A program made the translations under genes and the position numbers. Shown piece after piece: positions 14,924-26,627 of a stretch of DNA of 64,000 nucleotides. The notes beneath the pieces were generated by a model. It saw only the letters and a list, made by a program, of their open reading frames with translations. It was not told where the DNA came from and searched no databases. The stretch is from positions 2,487,886 through 2,551,885 of the forward strand of contig NC_030986.1 of the NCBI RefSeq assembly GCF_000149955.1, written 5' to 3'. Within the stretch, counting starts at the first letter, position 1. The number at the start of each line of letters is the position of its first letter. The DNA is from Fusarium oxysporum f. sp. lycopersici 4287. Taxonomy: Eukaryota > Ascomycota > Sordariomycetes > Hypocreales > Nectriaceae.

Positions 14924-16895
14924 TTAGCGACGCTCATTAGCTGGCGCATGGGGTTGTACATCAAGATCTAAGCCGTCGATGCTGTCACGGAGTAGACCAG
15001 TGTTTTCCGCGTCTGTATCCCCATCGCGGTCTATGATTCCGCTAGTCTGGCTCGTAGGGGAGTCTGGCGCGTCATCGTCGTGCACATGCCGAACATGAAC
15101 ACTTTCTTGCGCCTCCTGCCTCATCTTTGTGATTTTGATGTAGTTGTAGGCAGCGATAGCGGCCATGGTTGTGAGTAGACCAACAAAGTTGATGGGTGTA
15201 AGGCGGTCACCAAAGACAAGAGCAGCCGCACTAATAGTAACAACCTCCTTGAAGATGCCAGCAATGGAGAGCGTGACGACGGAAGTGCGCTGCAGCAGAG
15301 CGAACTCGGAGGCCGTCATGCAGAAGGCGATGCAACCAGGGAAAAGCAAGAAAAGGGGCGCCATGAAATAACCCCATTCATCGCCCAGAACTTTGTAGCC
15401 TTCAATGAGAGCTCCGACTCCTTCCACGGGCACGGCAAGGCAAATAAGCACGAGAAACATGACTGGAGTAAGGAAGAAGATGCTGGAGAATGGGTTTGAT
15501 GTCGCAGGGTTGCGGAGGAGCAGGATCTGGGTCAGTCCCCAGCGGAAGCCAGAGAAGAAGGCAGCTGAGATGACGAGGGCGAAGCCTCCCACCTTGAATT
15601 CAACTTCACCAAACACCATGAGCACGACACCGAGTGTCATGGTAGCAATGATGGCGACAAGGCGCCATGTCGGGGTTTCGAGGCGGAAAGCAAATGCAAA
15701 CATGAGAACGAAAGCAAGCGAGGAGGATTTACACATAGCTAAAGCAAATGTTAGTTACCTCAATAGCTCAGATGCAGAGACAACATACTGTAAAATGTAA
15801 GGCTAATGAACTTGAGAGAGGTATTGCCAAGTCCAATATCTAGGCCTGTAGCTGCACCACAAGGTCCAATTCGAGTGAGGTAAAACATCTTGGTCATGCC
15901 GTAAGACTTGGGCTCGTCATCGTGTCTCGACCTGCCCATATCTGACAGATGAACACCGTATCCCGGTCTCAAGGAGGGCACGAAGTACAAAACTAGACCT
16001 GAGAGAACAAATTGAACCACCATGTGCATAGACGTCGTAAACAAAGGAAATGCAAAGTTCAGCCGGTCATGATCAAACATCCATTTGTTGTACTGTAAAT
16101 ATGTCAGCAATTGAGTTATCTGGGAACGGGGCGCAAGAGCCGTTTCGTACAATCGATATTGATAACGAAAAGAGGTACCACAAAAGAATCAACACAACGT
16201 TTACCATCAAGCTCTTGAAAACGGTCTTGTCTGCTTCTTTGCGCTCCTCTTTTGATATAGCCTTATTGTCCCTGACGATCCGCTGATCCAGCTGAGTATT
16301 TCTGCTGCGCTTCTTCTGCCGCCTCTGCTTGTCTTTACGGGTCAATCCTGTTTCCTCGTCGTCTTGGAGGTCTTCATCGCTCAAGCTGTCATCGGCGGAT
16401 TCATCCTTCTGGATCGCAAAGCCGTTCGCATCCCAAATTTTCTTCGGATATCTTAGGTTCTTCTGTCGAGCCAGTGGGTGCGGGACCACGGCTTGTGACA
16501 CGGGTTCGGCTAGGTGATCCAGCTGGCCGACCAGCCATGTTGTGGCTACTTCGCCGTCGACGGTGTCCTGCAATGGGTTCCATTTCTATATCCCAGTCGC
16601 TCTCGCTTTCCTCGTCACCGTTGAAAGACCTCAAGCCGGTTTCACGAGACGGGCCAGCTATCGTTTGATTTCCTCCACCCAGGCCAGAGTTCCGCGATGT
16701 AGCCACTCTTGTTGTGCCTGATGACGATCCTGCCACTGATCTCAGGGGACTCGAGTCTTTGGCTGATAGAGAGTCGTCAATGAGAAGAGATTCGGGGCGA
16801 TCTGGAGCTGCTGCGTGTTTCGAAGACGAAGGGTGTGATGGTGAGGAGGGAAATGGCGAGGAGATGGGATCAGGTTGAGGAGGAAGAGCGGTCAT
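14924..16895 (-). CDS. Triose-phosphate-transporter family membrane protein, with a frame break near its N-terminal region
   Basis: The clear exons are 16895 to about 16550, up to 16151, 16092-15789 and 15738-14924. The N-terminal 150 or so residues are polar and Ser-rich, with SDWDIEMEPIAGHRRRRSS. An acidic LSDEDLQDDEETGL segment and a basic stretch follow. Then come about 8-10 hydrophobic helices with the family hallmarks YNKWMFDHDRLNFAFPLFTT, GATGLDIGLGNTSLKFISLT, TMCKSSSLAFVLMFAF and GFRWGLTQILL. These mark the TPT/nucleotide-sugar transporter (DMT) superfamily; among yeast proteins YMD8 seems the closest type. It is probably a Golgi or ER solute transporter of unknown substrate. The first frame and the second do not connect cleanly: a 58-nt intron (16549-16492, donor GTAGCC) restores the frame to 601 residues but is a weak model. 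A one-base indel near 16430-16470 is the alternative. Confidence 0.8.
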
Positions 16896-19800
16896 GATGG
16901 AGACAAAAGAAGGACTAGAGCAGGGGATACGATGGGGCTTTCATAAGTTAGTGATGGCAAAGGATACCCAGGATGGCTAATGGTAATGAGTTGGGTTGGT
17001 CCAGGTCTGCTGGCTTAGGTGGTCGCAAGGACTCCATTCGTACAGTAGTGCATTGGAAAGGCGGAGGAGCTAATCCCCATAGGGCAATAGTTAAAGTCGG
17101 GGCCGTCATGGTAGGGGACCGTAGCGCCGTGTCTGAGGTAGCACAGAAGTCACTTGGGGGGGTTATGTGTGATCACTGGAACACTCCGAGAGTGAGACCT
17201 GTTGACGTCGATTGCATTGAACGGCAACTTCCACCTCTAACTTTGGATATATGAGCATAACTCTTCAAGAACTGGTTTCTCTGTAGTTTTCTGGTTATGA
17301 CAACTTCTTTCCTAAGGTCTCCTCCCAAGTTACAAGTTGTCCTTCTTCTTACACTGTTAACCCAGCAGCACCAAAGTGCGGAGTGGACCTGAAGGCGTTA
17401 GGTCTCTTGGCATTAACATCCATGGAGCCCCGTGGCGCACTGCATATCTGCACGCGACACAGCTTCTAGGCCTCAAAAAAGGAAATGATTCGTTTGAGGA
17501 TAATGTTTTAGAGGTTTGTGACAATAAGGTGCGCATAGTTCGAGGCCCATGCCAAGTATAAAGAGGTCAAACAAGTGCTCCCCACCTGTTGGTATTTCCT
17601 ACAAGAGCTTTGCAGCAAATCCGAAGCAACAATTAAGCACAAATATCATGAAGATCGCTTGAAGTTGTCTGTCATTGAAAGGTATATGATAAATGCTGTC
17701 TGACCACCGAGCATTAGGATTGGGGACGTAGCTTTCATCTCAACGGTGACAAATTAACACGCTGAACTCAGTTACTTCACAGGTAGCTCAGGTAGTTTAG
17801 AACTGCTTCTCGTCATATGCGATGAGATGGGAATAAAACAGTGACTACCCATAGCATCAATGATCTTCAGTCCACAGCGATCCGGCCGCTGATCACCTCC
17901 GCACGTGTACATTATTTCAAGCCCATCAAAGTGCCCACATGACACATGATCCCTATATCGCGTTTTTATCTAATAAGTCTCATCTAACGTCCAATACTCC
18001 AGTATTTCGCTCTGACCCTGGCATACTCTCTCTGTAATCTTTTAGCTCCTGCGTTTCAGGATTTTTATGTCATTTGAAGTTGAAATATCCAGGAACCTGC
18101 AACCCACAAATCCAGGGGCAACAAGAAGTCCCCATCTCGTATCGGATGGGTCTCTGATTTGTGCATAAAACTCAGGCACTATACTAGGTGGTTATTAAAT
18201 GTCATGACCAGTTCCTGATCAATGGACTGCTACTCTATGACTGTAGCTGCGGAGTACCGGTAGTAGACGAGCCCCTTTCTCTCATTCTGATTCACTTCGC
18301 CTATGGTAGACGGCATTTGAGGCCTTGGCAAGGTAAAACTCACGGCATTGGCCCGTATTCTAAAAAGTGACCAATTTAGAGCCCGACTACCCGAATGAAT
18401 GCCCTTGTCGTGTCCCTAATAAATCTAACAGGTCTCCATCTGTCGGAGAGGGTCCTCTACCGAGACAAGACGTGCGTCCCGCCGGGTCCAAAATCCTTGT
18501 CAGATATTCAGGCGAGCCGATAAATCATCAGGATTCTGATGGCCTTGACAACTGAGCAGTCTTTGGAGCCGGTGGCAACCAAGGCATCCTGGCTCGAGTA
18601 AGCCTTGGGAATTGAGTTTTCAGGAGAAGATTCGATTTATTAGCTCGATCTAGGCACCTTCTTCTAAACTATCCTGACTTGAGCAAAAGCCGAATTGCAC
18701 GGTCCTTATCAGATACGACCTTGCCAATCAAACTTCATTCTTCACACTCTGTGTTCGTATTAACCAAGCCTATCAGTTGCCAGCTGTCCTTTCTTCTAAC
18801 ACTTCTTCTTCAAACGAGCCCGTGTAGTTGCACAATAAGGCACTATATGTTCATCATATATGATTTTGTTTTCGTGTTAGCTGGAGGGGTACGAGAGCTA
18901 CGAGCGCTTCCCTAGATGGCCTGGTGAATCTGGAATTCGATAGGCCTATCTGCCCAGCATCGGTTCAGCTTTATCTTGCCGTTCATCTATCCTGAATCCT
19001 TGATCCCTCATCTCATCAGCAGTTGGGATTTTCTCGTCCAATGTGAACATCTTGGGCTTACAGTTGATCACTAAAAAAGAGTTTAGTGGCCTTCCGGTAT
19101 GGGCAGTCATTTCAGGCCAATGACAATGCCGTTTCTAGCTCACACTACCTGGTAACTATCAGACCTTTAATTAGCAAGGTCAACAATTCTATTAGACCTG
19201 ATTGCCATACCTGCATTTTTCAGATCGCTCTATCCTTAAACCCATCGTGATTCAAGTATCGATTTTACCTTTCACATCTACCTTCTAGGTTGAATCTACC
19301 GTGACTTTTCTGCCTTGGACAAGACAAAGTTGCCTGCTAGTAGAATTCCTGAGGTCAGGTATCATAAAGTTATGCCATCGAGGATTAGTAGTAGTTACAT
19401 CGGAACTGGATGGTAGGACTCCAACTAAGACCTACCCTAAACTCGACCAAATTACTCCAACCAGCGTTCAAGTAGCTAAAATATTAATAACTTATATGTA
19501 ATTTTCGCTTTGTTTAGTAATACTTCCCGCATGGGTGTGGCTCTATTTGCACGAGGAGGGAGGCATGGATATTACTTGACGATTGGCTCGTATGTAAAAT
19601 GGACATTGACAAAGCTTGACCAACATCTCGAGAACTGAGGCATGTTTTGGTCAGCTTCAACAATGAATCAAGTCCCAAAAGCATTTCACCATTTTCGGAA
19701 AGGCTGATCAGGTAATAAAGTAGTCATCCACACCATTCCCACCAGAGCTGAAAGTGAAGTACGTAGCGGAAGATCGTACATGAAAGCTTATAAGTGACCT

Positions 19801-20065
19801 CCCCCGCATCTTGCTCACATTCACTCACGATATTCAACTGACTTTGAGAGAGAACCATTTGGAAACACAGCTCAGAGAACTCTGGATCCAGTTTTATCAT
19901 TCGCCGGAGATCCCGGAGTAGCACTACCTAAATTATCCACCTGGGCCACTGACACAATCCATTACATCATTCTTGAGCTACCAAATCGGGGTAACTATAC
20001 TAAGCTCCTGTTCCTGGAGCTTCTTCTACCTCAAGTTTCGAGACTACAAGATAGCGACTTTGGAA
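16896..20065. other. 3.2-kb gene-poor interval
   Basis: It separates the transporter promoter from the GH15 gene. There are only short frames, with many stops and no motif I can name. The sequence is AT-leaning from about 17500 onward. It could be promoter, non-coding RNA or decayed sequence; I see no terminal repeats or transposase fragments. Confidence 0.5.
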
Positions 20066-22459
20066 ATGGAGGGTCGGCGCTCTTCAACACTCCCGGGAGG
20101 TTCCCGTCGGGGTCAAACCGGGGGATATCTCCCAATTGAGGACTATGGAATGATTGGAAACATGCACACTTGTGCTCTTGTGGGAATTGATGGAAGTATT
20201 GACTATATGTGCTGGTGAGTGCAGACCGGTGAGATGAGACTTGGAGCTCTTGACTGATGATTTGAATTGTAGGCCTGATTTTGACTCCCCTTCTGTTTTC
20301 TGCCGGCTCCTCGACAAGGACAAAGGAGGGCATTTCTTTATTTCCCCCCCTCCCTATGTAAACTGTACTACCAAGCAGCAGTATCTTCCATCATCATGTA
20401 TTCTACAAACAAGGTCCATTCATGAAGATGGTGTCGTCGATGTGGTTGACTTTTTCCCTCGCCCACAGAATATCACGGTTACCACCAAAGGTGTGAAGCT
20501 GAATGCTTACCGGGAAGTCACCAAAGTCCAAGATGAGCTTAAGAAGTGGTTGGTCCGCCGAGTGGAATGCATTCGTGGTTCAATGAATCTTGGTACTGCC
20601 ATCTCGACACGTAACTAGAGGCAATGACTGATCGTGCTCAGATATCGAACTCTTTCCTTCTTTCAACTACGGAAGAGATGAGCATGAGACTACTCTCTTC
20701 CAAGAACAGCACTTCACAACCGATAACAAGAGTAAAGTTGCCTCGTTTCATAGCAAGGATATTCAGCTGCAGCTCGACGTTGCAATTGAGAAGGGAGAGA
20801 ACGAGACCAGTTGTCCTCTCATAACTTTCAGAAAAGAGAAGCGTCCTGGCGTCAACGGCGAGGGCCTCGTGGCTTGCATCCGTATTGAAGAAGGCCAGAC
20901 GATTTCTTTTGTCCTTCGAAATGATATTGAACACCATGTCACGGAGAATATTACGATTGACGTGCTTGATGCCCAGCAGCACTCTACGCAGAGTTTTTGG
21001 TATAATTTCATTGCGCAATCGAAGTATAAAGGCCGATGGAGAGAGGTTGTGTCTCGAAGTTTGATGATACTCAAGATGATGACTTACGGTGAGGTTCTCC
21101 CTCAGATCCAATCTGTGAGAAATCGACTAACCTTTCATAGAGCCTACTGGTGCTATCATAGCTGCCCCAACCTTTTCTATTCCCGAAGCCATCGGTGGCG
21201 TAAGAAACTGGGACTATCGCTTCTCTTGGATTCGTGATTCGAGCTTTACTATCTACATCCTGCTACGTCTTGGTTTCAAGGCCGAAGCAGATGCTTATAT
21301 GGAGTTCATCATGGAAAGATTCGTTCACTCGCGTGGCCCAGATGGAGGCTTGCCTATTATGTTCACCATTCGAGGTGAGACTGACATCCCGGAACTGACC
21401 TTGGATCATCTTGAAGGTTATCGCGGCAGTAGCCCTGTTCGTATCGGTAATGGTGCGGCGTTTCATCAACAGTTTGATATCTATGGCGAACTGATGGATG
21501 CTATCTACTTGTATAACAAATACGGAAAGCCAGTTCCATGGGATGTTTGGAAGGCTGTTCGTGAGATTCTTGGTACGTTGCACCACCTTTACCATTCTCT
21601 TGGCGAGCTAACATTTGTTCAGATTATGTTTTGACTATCCTCGACGGTAAGATATATAGCTCTTGGCTTCGGGTTTTGGCTAAACGCTATAGATCCCGAC
21701 ATGTCTATCTGGGAGGTCCGAAATAACAAGCAGCACTTCACATACTCTCAGATAATGCTCTGGGTCGCATTTGATCGCGGCCTTCGCCTTGCTGACAAGA
21801 GATGCTTTCCGTGTCCCAATCGCGCTAAATGGATGGAGGCAAGAGACAGCATTTATGAGCGTGTCATGGAACAAGGTAATCTATGCAAAACTTCCATTGA
21901 TGAATAGTGTTGACTGTTTACAGGATATAACGAGGAGATGAAGTGCTTTGTGCAAAGCTTTGAGAGCAGAACTATGCTCGACTCCTCCATTCTTATAGCT
22001 CCTCTTGTGTTTTTCGTCTCACCCTGTGATCCACGTTTTCTCAACACCCTTGACCGTGTTCTCCTACCCCCAGAAAAGGGTGGTTTGACAAGTACCGGCT
22101 TAGTATACCGATATGACACTGAGCTGTCCAACGATGGTAAGGAATCCCACAATAACTTCATCGAGGCGCAGTTGCTAATGAGAGAAAATTGCGATGTAGG
22201 AGTAGGCGGTCATGAAGGTGCGTTTAGTATGTGTACTTTCTGGCTCGTCGAAGCCATGACCCGAGCAGCCGTCTACGAGCCGAAGTATCTGGTCAGGGCT
22301 GTAAATCTCTTTGAGAATATGCTCGGTTTCTCTAATCATCTCTGCATGTTCTCTGAGGAGATCGCAAGATCTGGGGAACAACTTGGTAATACACCTCAGG
22401 CATTCAGTCATCTAGCCTTAATCAGTGCGGCTTTCAACCTGGACCGTACTGCAAGGTAA
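20066..22459 (+). CDS. Glycoside hydrolase family 15 (bacterial-type glucosidase/trehalase-like)
   Basis: Eight exons (20066-20214, 20273-20592, 20642-21088, 21141-21572, 21623-21646, 21693-21875, 21924-22136, 22200-22459) give 675 residues. The N-terminal beta-sandwich block carries [20 protein letters not shown] and [20 protein letters not shown], typical of bacterial-type GH15. The (alpha/alpha)6 barrel has [19 protein letters not shown], the signature aromatic-Arg-Asp segment, and later [20 protein letters not shown] with the conserved Glu. GH15 enzymes invert alpha-glucosidic bonds at the non-reducing end; relatives act on glucans or trehalose. No signal peptide is seen, so it is probably intracellular. 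Exon 5 is only 24 nt. The last intron (22137-22199) is 63 nt with no in-frame stop, so an unspliced product is also open. Confidence 0.9.
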
Positions 22460-22623
22460 AATACAAGGGTGCTTTGGAAGGCAGACCGCAGACGAAAAGC
22501 GGCCAAGTTTAACATAATTGTTTATTTACTCCATCGTGGGCCCTTCGGAGAATGCATGAAATTATTTTGATAATTAGTTTACTGCTACAAATACGAGCTC
22601 ATGTTCCGTAAAGCGTGATTAAA

Positions 22624-25157
22624 TCACCCACGAAGCTCTACAGATACAGAATCTCCAACCTCAATTGTTGGGTATTGTGCCTCTTTTTTCATAACGTCGC
22701 CTTCAGCGAAAGGATCATGCCGCATATGTACCCCAAAGTAAACTTTGCCATCGAAGCGCCTTGTCTTCGCAAGCGTCACGAATGGCTCTTCCTTCTTTTC
22801 GCCAGTTTCTTGGTCTATACATACCATCTGACATCTGCGGCACGCACCCAGAAGCCTGAAGTTCTGGCGACCAATGCTCATAGAGCCCCAACGATCCTCA
22901 GAAAAGGCTGGCTGTGCTTTAAAACCAGGAGCTTGTTCGAGTGTTATATTTGCTCTAAATGATTTCTCTTCAATCGAGCTTCCACCACGGTCAATGATTT
23001 GCTGGTTCAAAGCATCAACACTCGAACTGTGGATTACCAAGATAGGACTCTCGTTAGAGAGAAGAATCTTGGCAGGTTTCTGCTGTTCAGAGTCCGAATC
23101 AGGAGGTGATGGCACATCTGGGAAGGAACCTGGTAATGTGTGGATTTTTGATGGCTGTTGATATCTTTGAATCTGAGCCTTGGAAAGACGGCTTTTCAGC
23201 CCCAGGCCACCAGGGGGGAAGCGCGCCAAGACACAAGGAACCCCAAGAGCATTCGAGAAAAAAGAGTTAATCCTATCCGATGTATATATCTGTGTGCTCA
23301 CCTTCTCGCCACAAACTCTGGATGATTGCCTGTCAATACTGGAGTCAATGACAGAAGGGTCTGCTGATAAAGGGATGGATATTTGGCTTGGTTGGCCGCT
23401 ATGCTGTGTCCCATGATATGTGATGCTCAGCTCGCCCTTGCCAAAGTCTAATGTTGGTCTTAACAAAGCCATCTTAGGGCAGCGTTTCTGACTCAAAGCA
23501 TGTCCGGAACCATGGTGGACTAAGCACCATTCACGATCCCATGCTAGACCTTCTGGTCGAACCTCCCAAGGAACCCCAGATGGGATCGAGTACCCGGCGC
23601 AGCTTTTTATTGGGTAGATAGTAATAGTTTTTACCTTGAGTGCGGAAGAGTTAGGGACGCCGATGGATTTCTGGAGGTCTAGATAAGAAGAAACGATTGG
23701 TACCGTTCTTTCTTGGTAGAACTCCTTGAGAAAAGCAACAAAGCCATCGACATCTGTTTTCGTGCTCATTGCACCTAGGCTAGCTCGAATGACACCGGTG
23801 GGCTTACCAGACATGATATCATTGTCTGCACCGCAACGAAACCCGGCTGAGAAATTCTTCTTCATCTCCCAAGGTTGCAAGTTTAGGGCTGAAGCAATGC
23901 CGCCTGGGCTGCAAAGCCCACCGGTCCGAATGTGGATGTTTTTGAGATTCGCAAGTTTCTCAAACTCGGCAAGGCTTATCCAAGCGCCCTGGCTATTCCT
24001 TAGGTTGAAAGAAACAACAGGCCCATTTCCAAGAGTGTTTTTGTCGCTAGATGCAGCTGTATAGATTTTGCAAACCGGGGCACCGTTCGCATGGCGCATA
24101 TTGCTCAATTCTTGGAACATGCGTTGGGTGAGGTATGAAGTATGGGAGCTGATTTGATCCATGGAACCAAATAGTCGTCGATGTATATCCATGGCAATGT
24201 CGAGAGCCACTATGTTATGAAACGGAAGTGTCCCGTCTTCTAGCCTCTCGTGGAGGAACTGTGATTTTGGGGCATGCCACTTCTCCTTTCCAGAAACAAC
24301 CATGTCTACCGTGCCTCCACCAAAATACCTGCGATTGTTAAACACCCATTCGGAAGAACGCTTCACTAGCAAAGCTCCAAGATCGGGAAATCCGAAAATC
24401 TTATACAAGCTGAAGACAGTAAAGTCTGGTGCTAAGTTCGGATCGCTGAAATCGAGATAAGATGTAGCAGCAAATGAGGAGGCGTCCAATAATGTGAGAA
24501 ATCGATGTTGGGGTTTGCGATACAATTTCCGTAAGTTTTTCGCCCAAGTCAAGGGATATCTTTTGCCATCCATATGGGATTGCGCAGGATAAGCAAACAG
24601 TGTTGTTGCTGACGAGTTATCGGTCATATTTCGGAACGGGAACTGTCCTTCAAGCCATGATTGAACATCACCATCGTCAACCGATGTACTATAAACAGCT
24701 TCCTCTCGAGCGCCGACCAAGCTTGTGTGACATCCTTGGTGATATGCATATAGAAAACCTTCTGGTTGATTCCTTATAGCTTCAACAACGAGTTTGACTC
24801 CCGCTGTGGCATTTGCAACAAACACCACATCATACTCAGTTGGGTCCGCTCCAAAGAAGGTAAGCAAATTCATACGAGCATCTTCAACGCGAGATGCTGA
24901 TTGTTGCGAGGATGGTGATGCAGAGTGGGGGTTGCCATAGAGAACTGTAGTCATCTCGTGGGCGAACGAGTCCATCAATGACTTGGAACATAATGTTGTC
25001 CCGGCGTGATCAAGGTATATCGAGTCTTTTCGCAGGTCAGTACAGTTCAGAAGCATATCTAGGTATTATGACCTTGAATCATTGGATATTCAGCTTCTCT
25101 GAATTGCTCCACGGCTCGATTATAGCCTGAGTCGCCACCCAGAATAGGCACAGTCAT
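22624..25157 (-). CDS. hxB: Molybdenum cofactor sulfurase (HxB/MOCOS)
   Basis: Two exons (25157-25073 and 25025-22624) give 828 residues. The 47-nt intron has a weak GTCATA donor, but splicing joins EAEYPMIQ to DSIYLDHAGTTLCSKSLMDS, the expected family N-terminus. Residues 30-480 form a NifS-like class V aminotransferase domain with NATAGVKLVVEA, the probable PLP-lysine segment FSLYKIFGFPDLGALLVK, and the IRTGGLCSPGG segment holding the persulfide Cys. The C-terminal MOSC part has TIYPIKSCAGYSI, EGLAWDREWCLVHH, GACRRCQMVCID and GKVYFGVHMRHD. The enzyme adds the terminal sulfur to the molybdenum cofactor, activating xanthine dehydrogenase and aldehyde oxidase in the cytosol. Its stop codon lies 164 bp from that of the convergent GH15 gene. 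Confidence 0.95.
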
Positions 25158-26627
25158 CTTGACAACTTATGTCCAAGATAAGTCGAGTGAAGGGAAACCA
25201 AAGTTCCCAATGTTTCAAGTTTCTTTGACACAGAAAGACCAAGCACTTCCGGTGGATATTGAGAGCTTGTTATACGCCGCACAACCCTTATCATATTCTG
25301 ATGAGGAGTTCTATGGCACTATCACGAGCGATAGAGAGTGGGAGTGGGGTGAAGAGTGGAGGAGAAGACATGCTCGAACCAAGCCGAGGAGGGAAGTTGG
25401 TTATGATGCGAGGGTTTCAAGTTGCTCCAGTTTGGCTGAACAAGCTGTAAAACAAAGGAGGAGACAGGACCGACGTGGCTATGACAATATCCGAACAAAT
25501 AGACATCTTATCTTGGTCAGCTGCCTTGTTGTTTGCCGCCCTTTTAGCGACTAAAACGCTGAGCATATCGGGATACTCCCCCAGATTTCAATGTTAGTTG
25601 CTAGCGGAGATCGCCACTTTCCTGTTTCCAGGCACTGTATCAACATTCGCTGCTTGCCGACAGGCCTTTTCTCGTTGGTTATTGGTCAATTTATTGCGGA
25701 GGAAAGGCAGGTACCTGGTTAGCCTAATTCATTGCTTCAGACCGTTTAATGATTATGGCATCAATTGTCGAAAACTACATTGATAATTAATCATGGTAGA
25801 GCAGACATGATATAGCGTTTAGAGGTCTAAGAAAATGTTATCAAACTAGAGAAATAGCATAAAACAATGCGATTCAGTAAAGTAGCTGGATCATATATGT
25901 ACCGCGCTTTTCCTAGAGCAGCCTCAGAGCTTCTCGTTCTCGGCATAGAAGATCCATCTTCTTCGTAGCGGAGGCCCCGGGGATCCTAGCTCGTGCTCCA
26001 CCAATTCGCTTACCAGCTGAACTGCAATTCCGACTGGCCCCCAGCCAACCAACCAACTCAGCCTCTTCAACCTCACTTCACTCATCACATCAAATCGCAT
26101 TGAATTGTTATCACTGTGAAGTGAGGGCGCGCATCTCTCGACTCAAGCGCTATCACTCCATTGAATTCTTCTTTAAGACTGCGCTCGTCAATTAGTTTGT
26201 CTCCCCATATTCTTTGATCTCCTGCTCTTTTCCCCCCCTTATCCCTCTTGCAGCTCTTCCAACTCGTCGATCCAGCCGCATCCGCAGCCTCGCGTTCTCC
26301 CTTCCTCCTCACTCTTTGACGCGGCATATCCGTCTGCGATTCTCAAATCATTCTTCTCAATTCTTCTCATGCTCATTCTTCGCCCAGGGCGCGTTGTCCC
26401 CCAAATTTCTTCTTCATGGCGCCTCTTTGGCAACCTTCTTTTCGTTCCCTCCACTACCATTTGTCCATACGTTGCTCAAGATAACCTCTCTAACGTCGAT
26501 CATGTTACCAAACAATAGATAATTCCTTTGTATTCCTTGCAAAGTGCTCAATATCGAGCCGCGAAGACTCACACAGAAATATCGCTTCCTTCCATGCCGC
26601 GACGCGTCGCTGGCAACGATATAAACG
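25158..26627. other. Divergent promoter region, MoCo sulfurase and ARS2
   Basis: The region drives two genes in opposite directions. A plus-strand open frame at about 25159-25554 has a protein-like composition but starts at TTG (first ATG at 25210) and matches nothing I know. The stretch at 26200-26470 is strongly pyrimidine-rich, as expected for the ARS2 5' leader. Confidence 0.5.
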
